A DNA stretch of 64,000 nt from JAQVCM01 sp040403095 (GTDB lineage Bacteria > Bacteroidota > Bacteroidia > Flavobacteriales_D > Crocinitomicaceae): assembly GCA_040403095.1 (NCBI GenBank), contig JBBALI010000005.1, forward strand, positions 1 to 64,000, written 5' to 3'. Positions 51,101 to 58,573 of this stretch are shown here, piece after piece. Within the stretch, counting starts at the first letter, position 1, and each line of letters begins with the position of its first letter. The notes below the pieces were generated by a model, which searched no databases, had not been told where the DNA came from, and worked only from the letters and a program-made list of their open reading frames with translations. A program made the translations under genes and the position numbers.

Positions 51101-51611
51101 AATTACATTCAATCAAAACTTTGTAAATGGAGATAACGTAATTGTTGCAACCGCTTCCAATGGATATGGAACTGATTCTGATACCAAAACAGTTATTTAT
51201 AAAAAACAAACACTTCGTGCACCACAAATTTTCATCACATCTCCATCAACTTGTCCAGCGAAATTTTCTCCGGGACTGATCACTGTGACTGGTTATGTGA
51301 CGAATATCAATAATGTGAATGAAGTAACGTTTAAAGCGAATGGAAACACTATTCCGAATGTAAGTACATCAATAAATAATGGAATGTTAACTTTCACTTT
51401 TAACATTAATATTGGAGAAGGAAATAATGTTATCAATCTGTTGATAAATGCTTCAAATGTTGGCGGAAGTGATTCTAAAACATGCGAGTTTTCTTTGGAA
51501 CCCGTTGGACGACCTGGAACACCAAATCCGAACAATAAACCAAAAACACCAATTACGCCGACTCCAACTCCAGCTCCAAAACCTACACCAAGACCGCTAA
51601 TAAAACCATGA
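45156..51611 (+). CDS. Giant protein: N-terminal outer-membrane barrel with 19 Ig-like repeats
   Basis: The 2151-residue product has a signal peptide (to LLGQ). An eight-strand-type barrel follows (about 25-275) with aromatic strand ends (WFWGLNIGTTWQ, RFSLGLEHKTTFTR, SFYLRFQV). From residue 301 there are 19 tandem domains of about 95 residues, most starting PPVVxFTNP and containing VNG and a closing TNxAGTD...TIIY pattern. Repeats 12-15 and 16-19 form a duplicated block. The tail (about 2118-2151) is Pro/Thr/Lys-rich, with PTPTPAPKPTPRP. There is no T9SS sorting domain. The layout resembles intimin-type inverse autotransporters, where an N-terminal barrel displays a C-terminal Ig passenger, but a periplasmic passenger is equally possible. 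A likely adhesin. Confidence 0.85.
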   Translation: MKRIITLAFSLLFVCTHLLGQGKLVYEKDSKWFWGLNIGTTWQTTDVKNQHNWGAGLMIGKSFNYNYGKKISFDLRGRYLYGNWYGQDIDTTGFQKTNEALSSGMTNYKDGIGYSVLNYKTEVHRLALELVIHANGIRERSGWDPYIFGGVGLTWHETYGNQLDGNDTITGGKYAYDQLNGDFSKASLNAIQDGSYETALDGTTKGTFRVGFMPSLGFGLGYQVSPRFSLGLEHKTTFTRIDNFDGYVDASSKLPNDIYHYTSFYLRFQVKNRHNYVEENPNSLHNLPNYENQTNQGSNQPPVVNFTNPSVSGITVSQPNFTIRAEVKFVDGKQNITFKQNGLNTQNFTYNTTTDLLESNAILVSGQNVFEITGVNAAGTDVESTIIIYNNVNEIAPPVVSFNNPPSSPYTITNPAFSLIATVLNVQQANQITMTVNGQSYQNFNFNPSNNVVTANLNLTMGTNIVTVTGTNTAGTDIESTTLIYNVVNEQLPIVNFTNPSVSGTTVTQPNYTIRADVKFVNGKENITFKQNGIYNGVFTYNTTTDRFESNVVLTPGQNVFEIVGSNTFGTDQETTIIVYNKTELLPPPVVTYTNPATSPYNTTSQTFPLTATVLNVQQGNQISMKVNGQSFSNFTFNPNNNSVSANLNLVFGSNVIVTTGTNSVGTDSKTTTIIYKPGVIEQPPVVYFVDPQVSPYTTMNSTFLVKAEVLNVAGSQNVTFKQNGSVNQNFTFNSSTHDFQSSVVLTPGQNVFEVIGTNNAGTAQATTIIIYERQAPKPPIVTITNPSANPYTTENSTFALSATVLNVTAANQIQIIFNGQTMSNFTYVNANNSVSSYLNLVEGTNTISVRGTNNDGTDVKQTVIIYRKPVILPPPLVTFTAPNTDPYTTDIATYNVSASVLNVANSGGVNVNVNGVNVTNFNFNPSSTALTFPVSLIEGANMIVITGTNTVGSDSKTHTIIYRKPQTIVPPIVTFQDPILNPLTVFNQTYNVKARVQYVAGPQNIQLKINGVTSTNFTYSNSSEVMAFTTSLIVGANIIEITGTNAAGQDVKTTTIIFKMPDPMLPPTVTITNPATNPYASTVPSTPITATVLNVDGSQNIQVLINGNAFNAFTYNTATKQLTFTMSLNEGINSLVITGTNNAGQASDNRTINYRKLVLQSPPFVTFINPSVGGTTVTNVSYTVKANVINVDNVSQIVLQQNGLTVNPNSYSFNASTKEVLFNTSLNFGNNTFTVTGTNSAGTHSASTNIIYRVPVVACDKPVITFIAPAVQSLEVSANTFAFSAQVDNITTASQVQVFVNGVVQAILGSYNATTKVFSQNIGLSDGQNTIEVVATNACGVEKKNRMIIFKPVAAPCLAPIVQRILPNIEVSNTQETSIQIKASVINVANANEIVLKVNGVATAANYDLATKELSASVTLKMGVNTIEVQVSNDCGSASSSWTVTRRECKKPVIVLNSSTSANNSSTYADAFGLNASITGLSQGSTITVTQNGKQINFVFNQQTSTLVLDRPLDMGANVFVITATNECGTTSITITVTKTKDPNAVPPKINITNPATTPYNTEIGAMNIQVSTQFVSAASQVSITVNGVPTNFNFNASNGIITFNQTFVVGNNVIIATAVNNYGTANDTKTVIYKEKVIPAPVITITSPAKCPAIMTPGVVTITGFVTNINNLSEVTFTINGKSVTNVNPVLSNGNLNFSFTVNLGEGSNSVNFQINAVNAGGSDAESCQITAQTPCVAPTIQRVLPNSEVSNTQETTIQIKAILNNVAKANEITVKVNGNTIAANYNLMTKELTASVNLQMGLNSIEVTANNACGTAKTTWSVTRKECTKPVIVLNSSSAANNSSTYAQAFGLNATVSGLNQGSNITITQNGKAVNYAFTQQTGVIVLDRPLEMRSNTFVITATNACGSTTMTITVTKTTNPNAVPPKIKITNPGITPYNTDNGNMNIQVTTQFVTAANQVSITVNGTAVNFNFNASNGTITFNQNFVNGDNVIVATASNGYGTDSDTKTVIYKKQTLRAPQIFITSPSTCPAKFSPGLITVTGYVTNINNVNEVTFKANGNTIPNVSTSINNGMLTFTFNINIGEGNNVINLLINASNVGGSDSKTCEFSLEPVGRPGTPNPNNKPKTPITPTPTPAPKPTPRPLIKP
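49233..51503 (+). repeat. Tandem duplication of a four-domain block in the giant Ig protein
   Basis: Domains 12-15 (49233-50372, residues about 1360-1739) match domains 16-19 (50373-51503) in order and in diagnostic phrases such as KPVIVLNSS, LDRPL and VSNTQET. The unit is about 380 residues or 1140 bases. The single domains elsewhere in the protein differ much more. Confidence 0.75.
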
Positions 51612-51641
51612 TTTAGTCTTTAGATTAAGGAAATAAATATC

Positions 51642-51676
51642 AAAAGCGTCTAGAATTTATACTAGACGCTTTTTTG
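51642..51676 (+). terminator. Terminator of the giant Ig-repeat gene
   Basis: AAAAGCGTCTAG / CTAGACGCTTTT (12 bp) with an 8-base loop and a T run lies 30 bases after the stop at 51611. Confidence 0.88.
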
Positions 51677-51694
51677 TTCTCAAAAATTAGACAC

Positions 51695-51732
51695 AAAAAA
51701 AGCGGTTCAAAAATAATTTGAACCGCTTTTTC
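51695..51732 (-). terminator. Second terminator, probably for the minus-strand M20 gene
   Basis: AAAAAGCGGTTCAAA / TTTGAACCGCTTTTT (15 bp) with a 5-base loop and T tracts on both strands. It is 280 bases beyond the stop of the minus-strand gene at 52013, so it may also act as a back-up for the plus-strand gene. Confidence 0.8.
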
Positions 51733-52012
51733 TGATAATCAACCTAACCACTATTCACTGAAAAAAGCTTTAAAGCCTTTGCTTTTCTATTTTAACAATA
51801 CAAATATATTTTAGTTAATTTTTGTTTCAAAAACATTATTTTTCAATTGTTATAATCCATTTCTGAAATGAAAAAATTCAACAATGAAAAATAAATATTT
51901 ACCGATTAAAATTAGAACTTAATCAGATAATCACAAAAAATCATGTTGGAATCCTAAATTAAAATCTAAAAGGGTAAAGAGTTGAATTTTAATAGAAATT
52001 AACAATTTAATG

Positions 52013-53203
52013 CTATAAAACAGCCTTTGCCATTACTTGCATCCCAGTCAGTAAAGCATTAATATCAATATCAAATTTTGGATGATGAACACCGTAGGTA
52101 ATTCCTTTAGAAACATTTCCAACACCCAATCGAAAAAAGCAAACAGGAACTAATTGAGAATAAAAAGCAAAATCTTCAGCTGTCAAACGAATTGGCAATT
52201 CTTCGACGTAATTTTCTCCTAACAATTGGTTTGCCTTGCTGCGTAATTTGCTGGTCACTACTGAATCATTTGATAAAAAAGGATAACCTTTGCTTATTTC
52301 AATATCAACAGTTCCTCCCATTGATTTTGCAATCAAAGTCGCTTGTTCTTCAATTAACTTCCAAGCTTGCGCGCGCCAATTCTCGTCCATCGTTCTAAAT
52401 GTGCCTTTCAAATTAACTTTAGACGGAATAATATTGGTATCTCCCAAACCTTCAAAATAGCCAAAAGTCAATACGCAAGGAATTTTAGGGTCACATTTTC
52501 TGCTTACTATTTGTTGCAAAGAAGTAACGATATTGGCACCAATTAAAATTGGATCGACGCATTGGTGAGGCATTGCGCCATGACCTCCAACACCATGAAT
52601 TGTCATATAAATTTCATCGCAAGATGCCATGTAGATTCCCTCTTTGAAACCGACTTTTCCTACTTCCATTTCTGGAAAAACATGTAAGGCATACATTTCG
52701 ATCACAGCAGGATTCTCTAAAACTCCCGCTTCAATCATTAAGGATGCGCCTCCTGGATTTTTTTCTTCTCCTGGCTGAAAAATTAGCTTTACAGGATGAG
52801 GCAATTCATCTTTCAAAGTTTGCAAGATTTCTGCCACTCCCAACAAGATACTTGTATGCACATCATGTCCACAAGCGTGCATTACACCTGGTTTTTTTGA
52901 CGCGTAATCTACTTGGTTTTCTTCTAAAATGGGCAAAGCATCTAAATCTGCTCGTAATGCCACACAAGCTTGATTATCTGAATGGTTTTTTCCACGAATA
53001 ATTGCTACAACTCCAGTTCCTGCAACATTCTCTTGGTTTTCAATTCCCAAACCAGTGAGCACATTGGCAACATATTTGGCAGTTTCAAACTCTTGAAAAG
53101 ACAATTCAGGATATTGATGTAAATGCATTCGATATCCGCAAACTTTGTCAAAAATTTGAATTGATAATTCCTTGATTTTAGCGTCAATATATGTTGTTTC
53201 CAT
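52013..53203 (-). CDS. M20-family metallopeptidase / amidohydrolase
   Basis: The 396-residue product has the normal length. It shows the M20D (hippurate hydrolase/N-acyl amino acid amidohydrolase) motifs: YPELSFQEFETAKYV, HACGHDVHTSILLGVAEIL near residue 108 (metal ligands and catalytic Asp), FQPGEEKNPGGASLM with the ligand Glu, HGAMPHQCVDPI in the lid domain, and TAEDFAFYSQ near the end. These enzymes hydrolyse N-acyl or N-amino acid bonds with two metal ions in the cytoplasm. It begins nine bases after the end of the surface-antigen fusion gene on the same strand. The substrate is not known. Confidence 0.92.
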   Translation of the reverse strand: METTYIDAKIKELSIQIFDKVCGYRMHLHQYPELSFQEFETAKYVANVLTGLGIENQENVAGTGVVAIIRGKNHSDNQACVALRADLDALPILEENQVDYASKKPGVMHACGHDVHTSILLGVAEILQTLKDELPHPVKLIFQPGEEKNPGGASLMIEAGVLENPAVIEMYALHVFPEMEVGKVGFKEGIYMASCDEIYMTIHGVGGHGAMPHQCVDPILIGANIVTSLQQIVSRKCDPKIPCVLTFGYFEGLGDTNIIPSKVNLKGTFRTMDENWRAQAWKLIEEQATLIAKSMGGTVDIEISKGYPFLSNDSVVTSKLRSKANQLLGENYVEELPIRLTAEDFAFYSQLVPVCFFRLGVGNVSKGITYGVHHPKFDIDINALLTGMQVMAKAVL

Positions 53204-53212
53204 TTTTACTTT

Positions 53213-56200
53213 TTAAATATCATAACCAATTGAAAAATATCCAATTGGCTTTTTGTTGATTTGGAAATTCTCAATTCCCCAACCAAGGTCAAATCTAATA
53301 AAATAACCAAATACTTTTGTCCTTACTCCTGACCCAATTCCACCAACGACTGGTTCGCGAGAGTTAATCAATTGAATTTCCAATGGTTTTGAATTGATTG
53401 ACAAAGTATTAAAATGATTATCAGTCGAAAAAGGCGTGAGACCTGTCCAAGAACAACCTGCATCTGCAAACAAAATCCATTGAAATGTGCGCAAAAATTC
53501 ATTTCTCACAGCATGTTTTGAAAGTACTTTAAAAACAGGAATTCGCCATTCAGAATTAAACACAAAAAAAGAATTTCCATTTCTGGCATTTTGAATAAAT
53601 CCGCGCAAAGGAGTCGCAATTGTTTGGAAAAAATAATTTTGATTGACATTCAATGCTTGATTTTTATCGAATGAAACCTCTGGTCGAATGGTCCAATTAT
53701 CAACACCTCCCAAATAATAAACAATCGGCGCGGAACCAGCACTTCCTGCACCAGCTAGGCGATTCACCCAAGTGATTCCCTTGTAGAAGGATTTTGCATT
53801 TCTAATATCCAATCCAAAATTAAACAACCATTTTTGATTTTTATTGGCGATCAAACCCACTTCCCCAAAAACTTTGGCGCGCCAACCTTTCCATGTATTC
53901 AATTCTGAAAATGTAGCATTGTCCAAGATCAATTCTGTTTTTAAACTCAATTGATTGAATTGGATTTTTGGCATTTCAAGCGTGGTTTTATCTGTCGCCA
54001 AAAACAATTGTTTGTCATATCTATACCCAATAGAATTTCGCCACGATAAAGTTTCCTTAATAGGAAGAATCAATTTGTATTTCAACTCATTGACCGACCA
54101 TTTGGTGATGTAATCATTTGAATTAATACTTGAATAAGTTTGTCTGTAAATTGAAATTTGATGATCTAATTTGAATTTATTTACATCCAAAATTCCCAAA
54201 AATTCTCCCGCGTTAAAATTGGTTGGAATCCGCATCGCACCCCGAATTTTAAAATCTTCAAAAAAATCTGTGATGGTGGATCGAAATAAAATACTCAATG
54301 GTGAATTGTTGAAACTTGAACCGGCACCACCAAAACGTTGATATGCGGCGTTTAAAAACCCATTATTTACTTGTATCAAAACCAATTCCTTTGAAAAATT
54401 AGTTTCATATAATTTGATTTCAGGTTTACTGGCTTCCAATTTCATTGAATCATTCCATTTTTCGTTTAGAAGTTGTTGCCTTTTCCAAGTTGATTCTAAT
54501 ATTACTAATTCTTTCTTTCTGAAAAATGACACAGGAACTTCCTCAATTACGTCGCGAGACAATGCAGTTTGGTAACTTTTAAATCGACCATTTTGAAATA
54601 CTTGGAAAAATAATTGCTGGTTTTTATCGCTGAACTGATAATCAACAATAGATGTAGAAAAATGATAAATTGGATTTGCAATCGTTTGATATTGATAGTG
54701 AATGATAGAATCGACAAATAAAATCGCAGAGTCTTCATGCGCCAAATAAAGATTCATAGTCCCCGATTTATCTGAAAGAAAAGCGTACAGATTTTTATCT
54801 AAAATTTGTGGTTTTGTCTCATTTTCAAAAGGTGTATTGGTAATTTTATTACAAATCAATAATTTACTCTTAGATTTTTTACTTTTCTTCAACGACAGCG
54901 TAAAAACATCAGATAGCTGATTCTCGTGATTTTGCTTCAGATTATTTTCAAAAATGGTGTCATTCAATCTGTTGGAAGTGAAAATGATCATTTCATCATT
55001 TAAACCAAAAGACGGGTCAAGTTCATCCCAAATATCATTGGTGATTTGCTCCAAAGCATTGCCTGCAATGGTCAGCAAGTATAAATCTGTTTGACCATTT
55101 TTTACGCCGCTTAAAATCAATTTTGTTCCATCTGCAGCGAAATCGAAAGCTTGAACTTTATCTAATTGCGCCATTACCTTGCTGTTCAATTCCTGGCTTT
55201 CGATTTCATAAAATGCAAAATTCAAATTACCTTTCGCTTCATGAAAAAAGGAAAGTAATTTCCCTGAAGGATTCCAAGCCAACAACGGCAAAGCAAAATC
55301 TTGAAGTCGATTTAATTTGACTCCCGATTCGTAAATTTTAGTCTTATCAAAAGTTGTCAAATCATACAACCAAATCGTGGTTTTACCTTCATAAAAATCA
55401 ACGAAAGCCATTTTTTTACCATCTGGCGAAGGCCTGAAATTCTTGTAAATGTGATTTTTAGCTAAATCTAATTTCAGCTTTTCAAACGAAACATCAGTTT
55501 GACTTGTCAAATCATTTAGATAAATTTTCTTGTAATAATTTCCAAATTCAGGCAATAATTCTTCACTGTTTTGTCCAATCACATAGCGCAAAGAGCGATC
55601 GACATGTTGAGCAATTTCAGTCATTTTAACTACTTGAAACAATTTTTCATTGCCATACATCAGTTGAATATAATTCCAAAAAGCATGTCCTGCAAGAATT
55701 GCATCTTCATCTGTCAATTTAGAAAAATCGTCCAATCTACCGGTCAAAAAAGCATCCTTCATTTTCGAATCTAGCGCTGCATTCCAAGGTTGACCGTAAA
55801 AAGAAATGAAACCATTGATAAACCAAGCAGGATGATTTGACAATGGATTTGCGAGCAACACATCAGACCATTTTTCTCCATATAGCATTTGATTCAACAT
55901 GTTTTCCGCCAACATTTTTTTGATTTGAATGTCTAACTCAGCATGAGAAGATTCATAAAAAATCAAGGATTTAGAACCCACAAGCAAGGAGGACTTCCCA
56001 ATTGTTTCGGCTTCTTCCCTACTCGACCCGATATTGCTTTGGCGCATATCGGTGAAAGATTTGAAAAGCACAAATTCGAGTTCTTGGCTAAATCTAAAGT
56101 CAAATTGCGTTTCTAAATTTTTAATTTCAGATTGAATTTTCTGGGAAACGTAATTAACGAGTTTTTCTTCTTCAGCGTAAAAATAAATTTGATACCCTTG

Positions 56201-56341
56201 AAAATCTTGCGACTTCCAACTAAATTTTTTATCAAATTGAAGCGTATTTTTGCCAAACTCCTGTTGACTTCCATTATAAAATTGTGCGTTTATTCTCAAT
56301 GAATAAAACAAAACAATCACACAAATTAGGAAGTAACGCAT
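53213..56341 (-). CDS. Fusion of peptidase-MA-like region, TolB-like beta-propeller and surface-antigen barrel
   Basis: From the ATG at 56339-56341 the product has 1042 residues; an upstream TTG start is less likely. It has a signal peptide (to INAQ) and a region resembling gluzincin peptidases (about 60-290, ending HPAWFINGFISFYGQ) in which the usual HExxH helix is not present. WD40/TolB-like propeller blades follow (about 300-600: FRPSPDGKKMAFVDF, LAWNPSGKLLSFF, DPSFGLNDEMIIFTSNRLND). The C-terminal outer-membrane barrel (about 660-1042) ends GYFSIGYDI, typical of bacterial surface antigen/Omp85-like barrels. It is membrane-anchored by its C-terminus. The M20 gene follows closely. Function unknown. 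Confidence 0.78.
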   Translation of the reverse strand: MRYFLICVIVLFYSLRINAQFYNGSQQEFGKNTLQFDKKFSWKSQDFQGYQIYFYAEEEKLVNYVSQKIQSEIKNLETQFDFRFSQELEFVLFKSFTDMRQSNIGSSREEAETIGKSSLLVGSKSLIFYESSHAELDIQIKKMLAENMLNQMLYGEKWSDVLLANPLSNHPAWFINGFISFYGQPWNAALDSKMKDAFLTGRLDDFSKLTDEDAILAGHAFWNYIQLMYGNEKLFQVVKMTEIAQHVDRSLRYVIGQNSEELLPEFGNYYKKIYLNDLTSQTDVSFEKLKLDLAKNHIYKNFRPSPDGKKMAFVDFYEGKTTIWLYDLTTFDKTKIYESGVKLNRLQDFALPLLAWNPSGKLLSFFHEAKGNLNFAFYEIESQELNSKVMAQLDKVQAFDFAADGTKLILSGVKNGQTDLYLLTIAGNALEQITNDIWDELDPSFGLNDEMIIFTSNRLNDTIFENNLKQNHENQLSDVFTLSLKKSKKSKSKLLICNKITNTPFENETKPQILDKNLYAFLSDKSGTMNLYLAHEDSAILFVDSIIHYQYQTIANPIYHFSTSIVDYQFSDKNQQLFFQVFQNGRFKSYQTALSRDVIEEVPVSFFRKKELVILESTWKRQQLLNEKWNDSMKLEASKPEIKLYETNFSKELVLIQVNNGFLNAAYQRFGGAGSSFNNSPLSILFRSTITDFFEDFKIRGAMRIPTNFNAGEFLGILDVNKFKLDHQISIYRQTYSSINSNDYITKWSVNELKYKLILPIKETLSWRNSIGYRYDKQLFLATDKTTLEMPKIQFNQLSLKTELILDNATFSELNTWKGWRAKVFGEVGLIANKNQKWLFNFGLDIRNAKSFYKGITWVNRLAGAGSAGSAPIVYYLGGVDNWTIRPEVSFDKNQALNVNQNYFFQTIATPLRGFIQNARNGNSFFVFNSEWRIPVFKVLSKHAVRNEFLRTFQWILFADAGCSWTGLTPFSTDNHFNTLSINSKPLEIQLINSREPVVGGIGSGVRTKVFGYFIRFDLGWGIENFQINKKPIGYFSIGYDI

Positions 56342-56351
56342 GGACGGCAAT

Positions 56352-57302
56352 TTACAAAAATAATTCTTCTAAATATCGTCCTTTGGAACTGGGCATGTCA
56401 AAATGCAACAAAACGGAAATAGTTTTGCTAATATCAATCAATTCAGCTGGTTGGTCAATAATTCTTTTTTTTTGAACATCTGGCCCTAAAACCAATAAAC
56501 TGATGTGTTTGCAACCTTCACATTTATCTCCATGAGATTTAAAACCGTCTTTATGACCATTCAAATGTCGACCGTGATCATTGGTGATAAACAAAGTTGT
56601 TTTGTCTTTCATTTCTGGATTTGATTGAATTTCATTCCAAATCTGAAATGCATAATCATCACATTTTTTCAATGCTTCCAAATAGCCATTCCAATCATTT
56701 TGATGGGCAATAGCATCCACTGCCAATAAATTTACCAAGGTTAAGGTGGGCGTATTTTGAGCAAAAACCGCTTTTGTCTTTTCGAAAGTTTGCGCATCAG
56801 AAACATAATCTGCGCTATTTCCTTTGGCACCGCAATAAGTGGAAGGCATGTATAAACTCCACCATTTTTTGCTTTTTGTATTGGCTAAAACCTCCAATTT
56901 TCCTTTGCTGGCGATGATCCAAGCTTCTGATTTATCAACTTTCTGTGATTTCAAAAAATATTGAAACATCGAAGGATTTTTGGGTAAATGCTTTCCTGCG
57001 TTGCTGATTCGTTGGTAAACTCCTGTCGTCATTGCTGTGTGACCAGAAATCGTATAAGTCGGTCCATTATTCTGAAAATTGGAATAAAAACTGCCTTCCT
57101 CTTTCAAAATTCGTCCTAATTTAGGAATGTATTGACAAGTTGTATCACCAAAAGTTTCAGAAAAACGAGGTCCATCAATCACTAAAACAACTACATACTT
57201 GGTTTTCATTTTTTTCTCAGGCATGCGGTCTAAGGGCTGAAAACCTGTTGAAATAAAGACAAAAATGAATAGTGAAAAGAAAATAAATATTCTTTGAATC
57301 AT
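56352..57302 (-). CDS. Alkaline phosphatase superfamily hydrolase, exported
   Basis: The 316-residue product has a signal peptide and the metal-binding motifs of the superfamily: VVVLVIDGPRFSETFG (first Asp), GPTYTISGHTAMTTG with the Thr nucleophile, LLAVDAIAHQNDW and LFITNDHGRHLNGH (metal ligands), then CEGCKHIS with a late His. Two metal ions and a phospho- or sulfo-ester substrate are expected in the periplasm. The stop lies 10 bases before the ATG of the fusion gene, so the two genes form a unit. The substrate is not identified. Confidence 0.86.
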   Translation of the reverse strand: MIQRIFIFFSLFIFVFISTGFQPLDRMPEKKMKTKYVVVLVIDGPRFSETFGDTTCQYIPKLGRILKEEGSFYSNFQNNGPTYTISGHTAMTTGVYQRISNAGKHLPKNPSMFQYFLKSQKVDKSEAWIIASKGKLEVLANTKSKKWWSLYMPSTYCGAKGNSADYVSDAQTFEKTKAVFAQNTPTLTLVNLLAVDAIAHQNDWNGYLEALKKCDDYAFQIWNEIQSNPEMKDKTTLFITNDHGRHLNGHKDGFKSHGDKCEGCKHISLLVLGPDVQKKRIIDQPAELIDISKTISVLLHFDMPSSKGRYLEELFL

Positions 57303-57408
57303 GCAATTGGTATTTATACAAAAATAGGCCTTTTTTGGTCAAATGAAAGTTTTTTCAAAAGCCTTTTTGGTTTAATTATGAAAAAATAGACTAGATTTAA
57401 CGCCAAAC

Positions 57409-58488
57409 ATGGAAACAAAATATGTCAAACAGTTAGACGGATTAAGATTTTATGCGGTGGTCATGATCATGGTTGCTCATTGGCTGCAATGGCAGTGGAA
57501 AAACGAATTGCTGCTAAATATACCATTTACGCACGGTGTAGTTTTATTTTTTGTTTTGAGCGGTTATTTGATCTCCCGTATTCTCTTTTTAAACAAAGAA
57601 AAAAATGAATTGAATAGTGCAAATAAAAGGAAAATTATTTTAACTTTTTACATTCGAAGGATTCTGAGAATTTTTCCAATTTATTACCTTACGATTCTAT
57701 TTTTACTAATCATCAATCATGGAAATATCCGTGAAATATTCCCTTGGTTAATCTCCTATACCAGCAATATCTATCAATCGATCTATAATCTAGACATCCA
57801 TGAATTTAATCATTTTTGGTCTTTGGCGGTTGAAGAACAATTCTACATATTCTGGCCAATTGTGCTTCTTTTCACTAGAAGGCGGACTTTGATTTTTATT
57901 GTTTTTGCAATAGTCTTAGCTTTGTTAACAAAATCATACATTTACTTCGCATTTGATAATTGGAGGGCCAATTCCTATTTTACAATTTGCTGCATGAATT
58001 CGCTTGGAATTGGCTCACTAATAGCCTATTGTGAGATTTACAAAAACAAGTTAATTCACGAGATTTCTAAGCCTATTTACCTTTATGTCGGTATTCTGAT
58101 TTATATTTCATTGTTGATTGCTGAATCAGTTTTTGACCTCAATTGGTATAAACAAATTCTTGATGAATTTATTTTCGCACTCATTTCTGGTTTGATAATA
58201 ATCAGGGCTTCAGTTGGCGGTTTTTCAGGATTTGCGAAGTCTCTTCTTGAAAATAAATTCATTTGTTATTCTGGAAGAATCTCATACGGAATGTACATTT
58301 TTCATTTATTTATTCCAGGATTTGTGCTTTGGATATTTCCAGATGTATTGACTTTAAATCAGCATTTTGCTATTTCAAAATATGTGCTTTTTGTAATCTA
58401 CTACTTCATTACTTTTTCTTTTGCACACTTGTCATTTAAATACATAGAAACACCGATAAATAAAATCAAAAATAAATTTCCTTATTAA
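57409..58488 (+). CDS. Membrane acyltransferase (acyltransferase_3 / OafA type)
   Basis: The 359-residue product has about ten membrane segments and the family motifs: LDGLRFYAVVMIMVAHWLQW with the catalytic His near residue 22, and the FWSLAVEEQFYIFWP motif near residue 130. Such enzymes move acetyl or other acyl groups to sugars of O-antigen, peptidoglycan or exopolysaccharide across the inner membrane. No sugar gene is adjacent. The start is ATG. The flanking genes are on the opposite strand, so it is transcribed alone. The acceptor is unknown. Confidence 0.9.
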   Translation: METKYVKQLDGLRFYAVVMIMVAHWLQWQWKNELLLNIPFTHGVVLFFVLSGYLISRILFLNKEKNELNSANKRKIILTFYIRRILRIFPIYYLTILFLLIINHGNIREIFPWLISYTSNIYQSIYNLDIHEFNHFWSLAVEEQFYIFWPIVLLFTRRRTLIFIVFAIVLALLTKSYIYFAFDNWRANSYFTICCMNSLGIGSLIAYCEIYKNKLIHEISKPIYLYVGILIYISLLIAESVFDLNWYKQILDEFIFALISGLIIIRASVGGFSGFAKSLLENKFICYSGRISYGMYIFHLFIPGFVLWIFPDVLTLNQHFAISKYVLFVIYYFITFSFAHLSFKYIETPINKIKNKFPY

Positions 58489-58573
58489 TTCGATGAATTT
58501 ACTATTTACTAAATCAATTCTTCATCGGAAATTCAAATATAAAGAATCATTAAAAGAACCTAAATCAACTTAT

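Larger units (their letters stand above)
51612..52012. other. Intergenic region with two terminators
   Basis: This 400-base convergent gap holds two strong hairpins (51642-51676 and 51695-51732), one for each flanking gene. I see nothing in the remaining A+T-rich sequence up to the M20 peptidase stop at 52013. Confidence 0.5.

Noticed and set aside
47303..51535. Several minus-strand frames within the giant Ig-repeat gene
   Set aside because: They recur with the repeat period and are complements of the repeat coding sequence.
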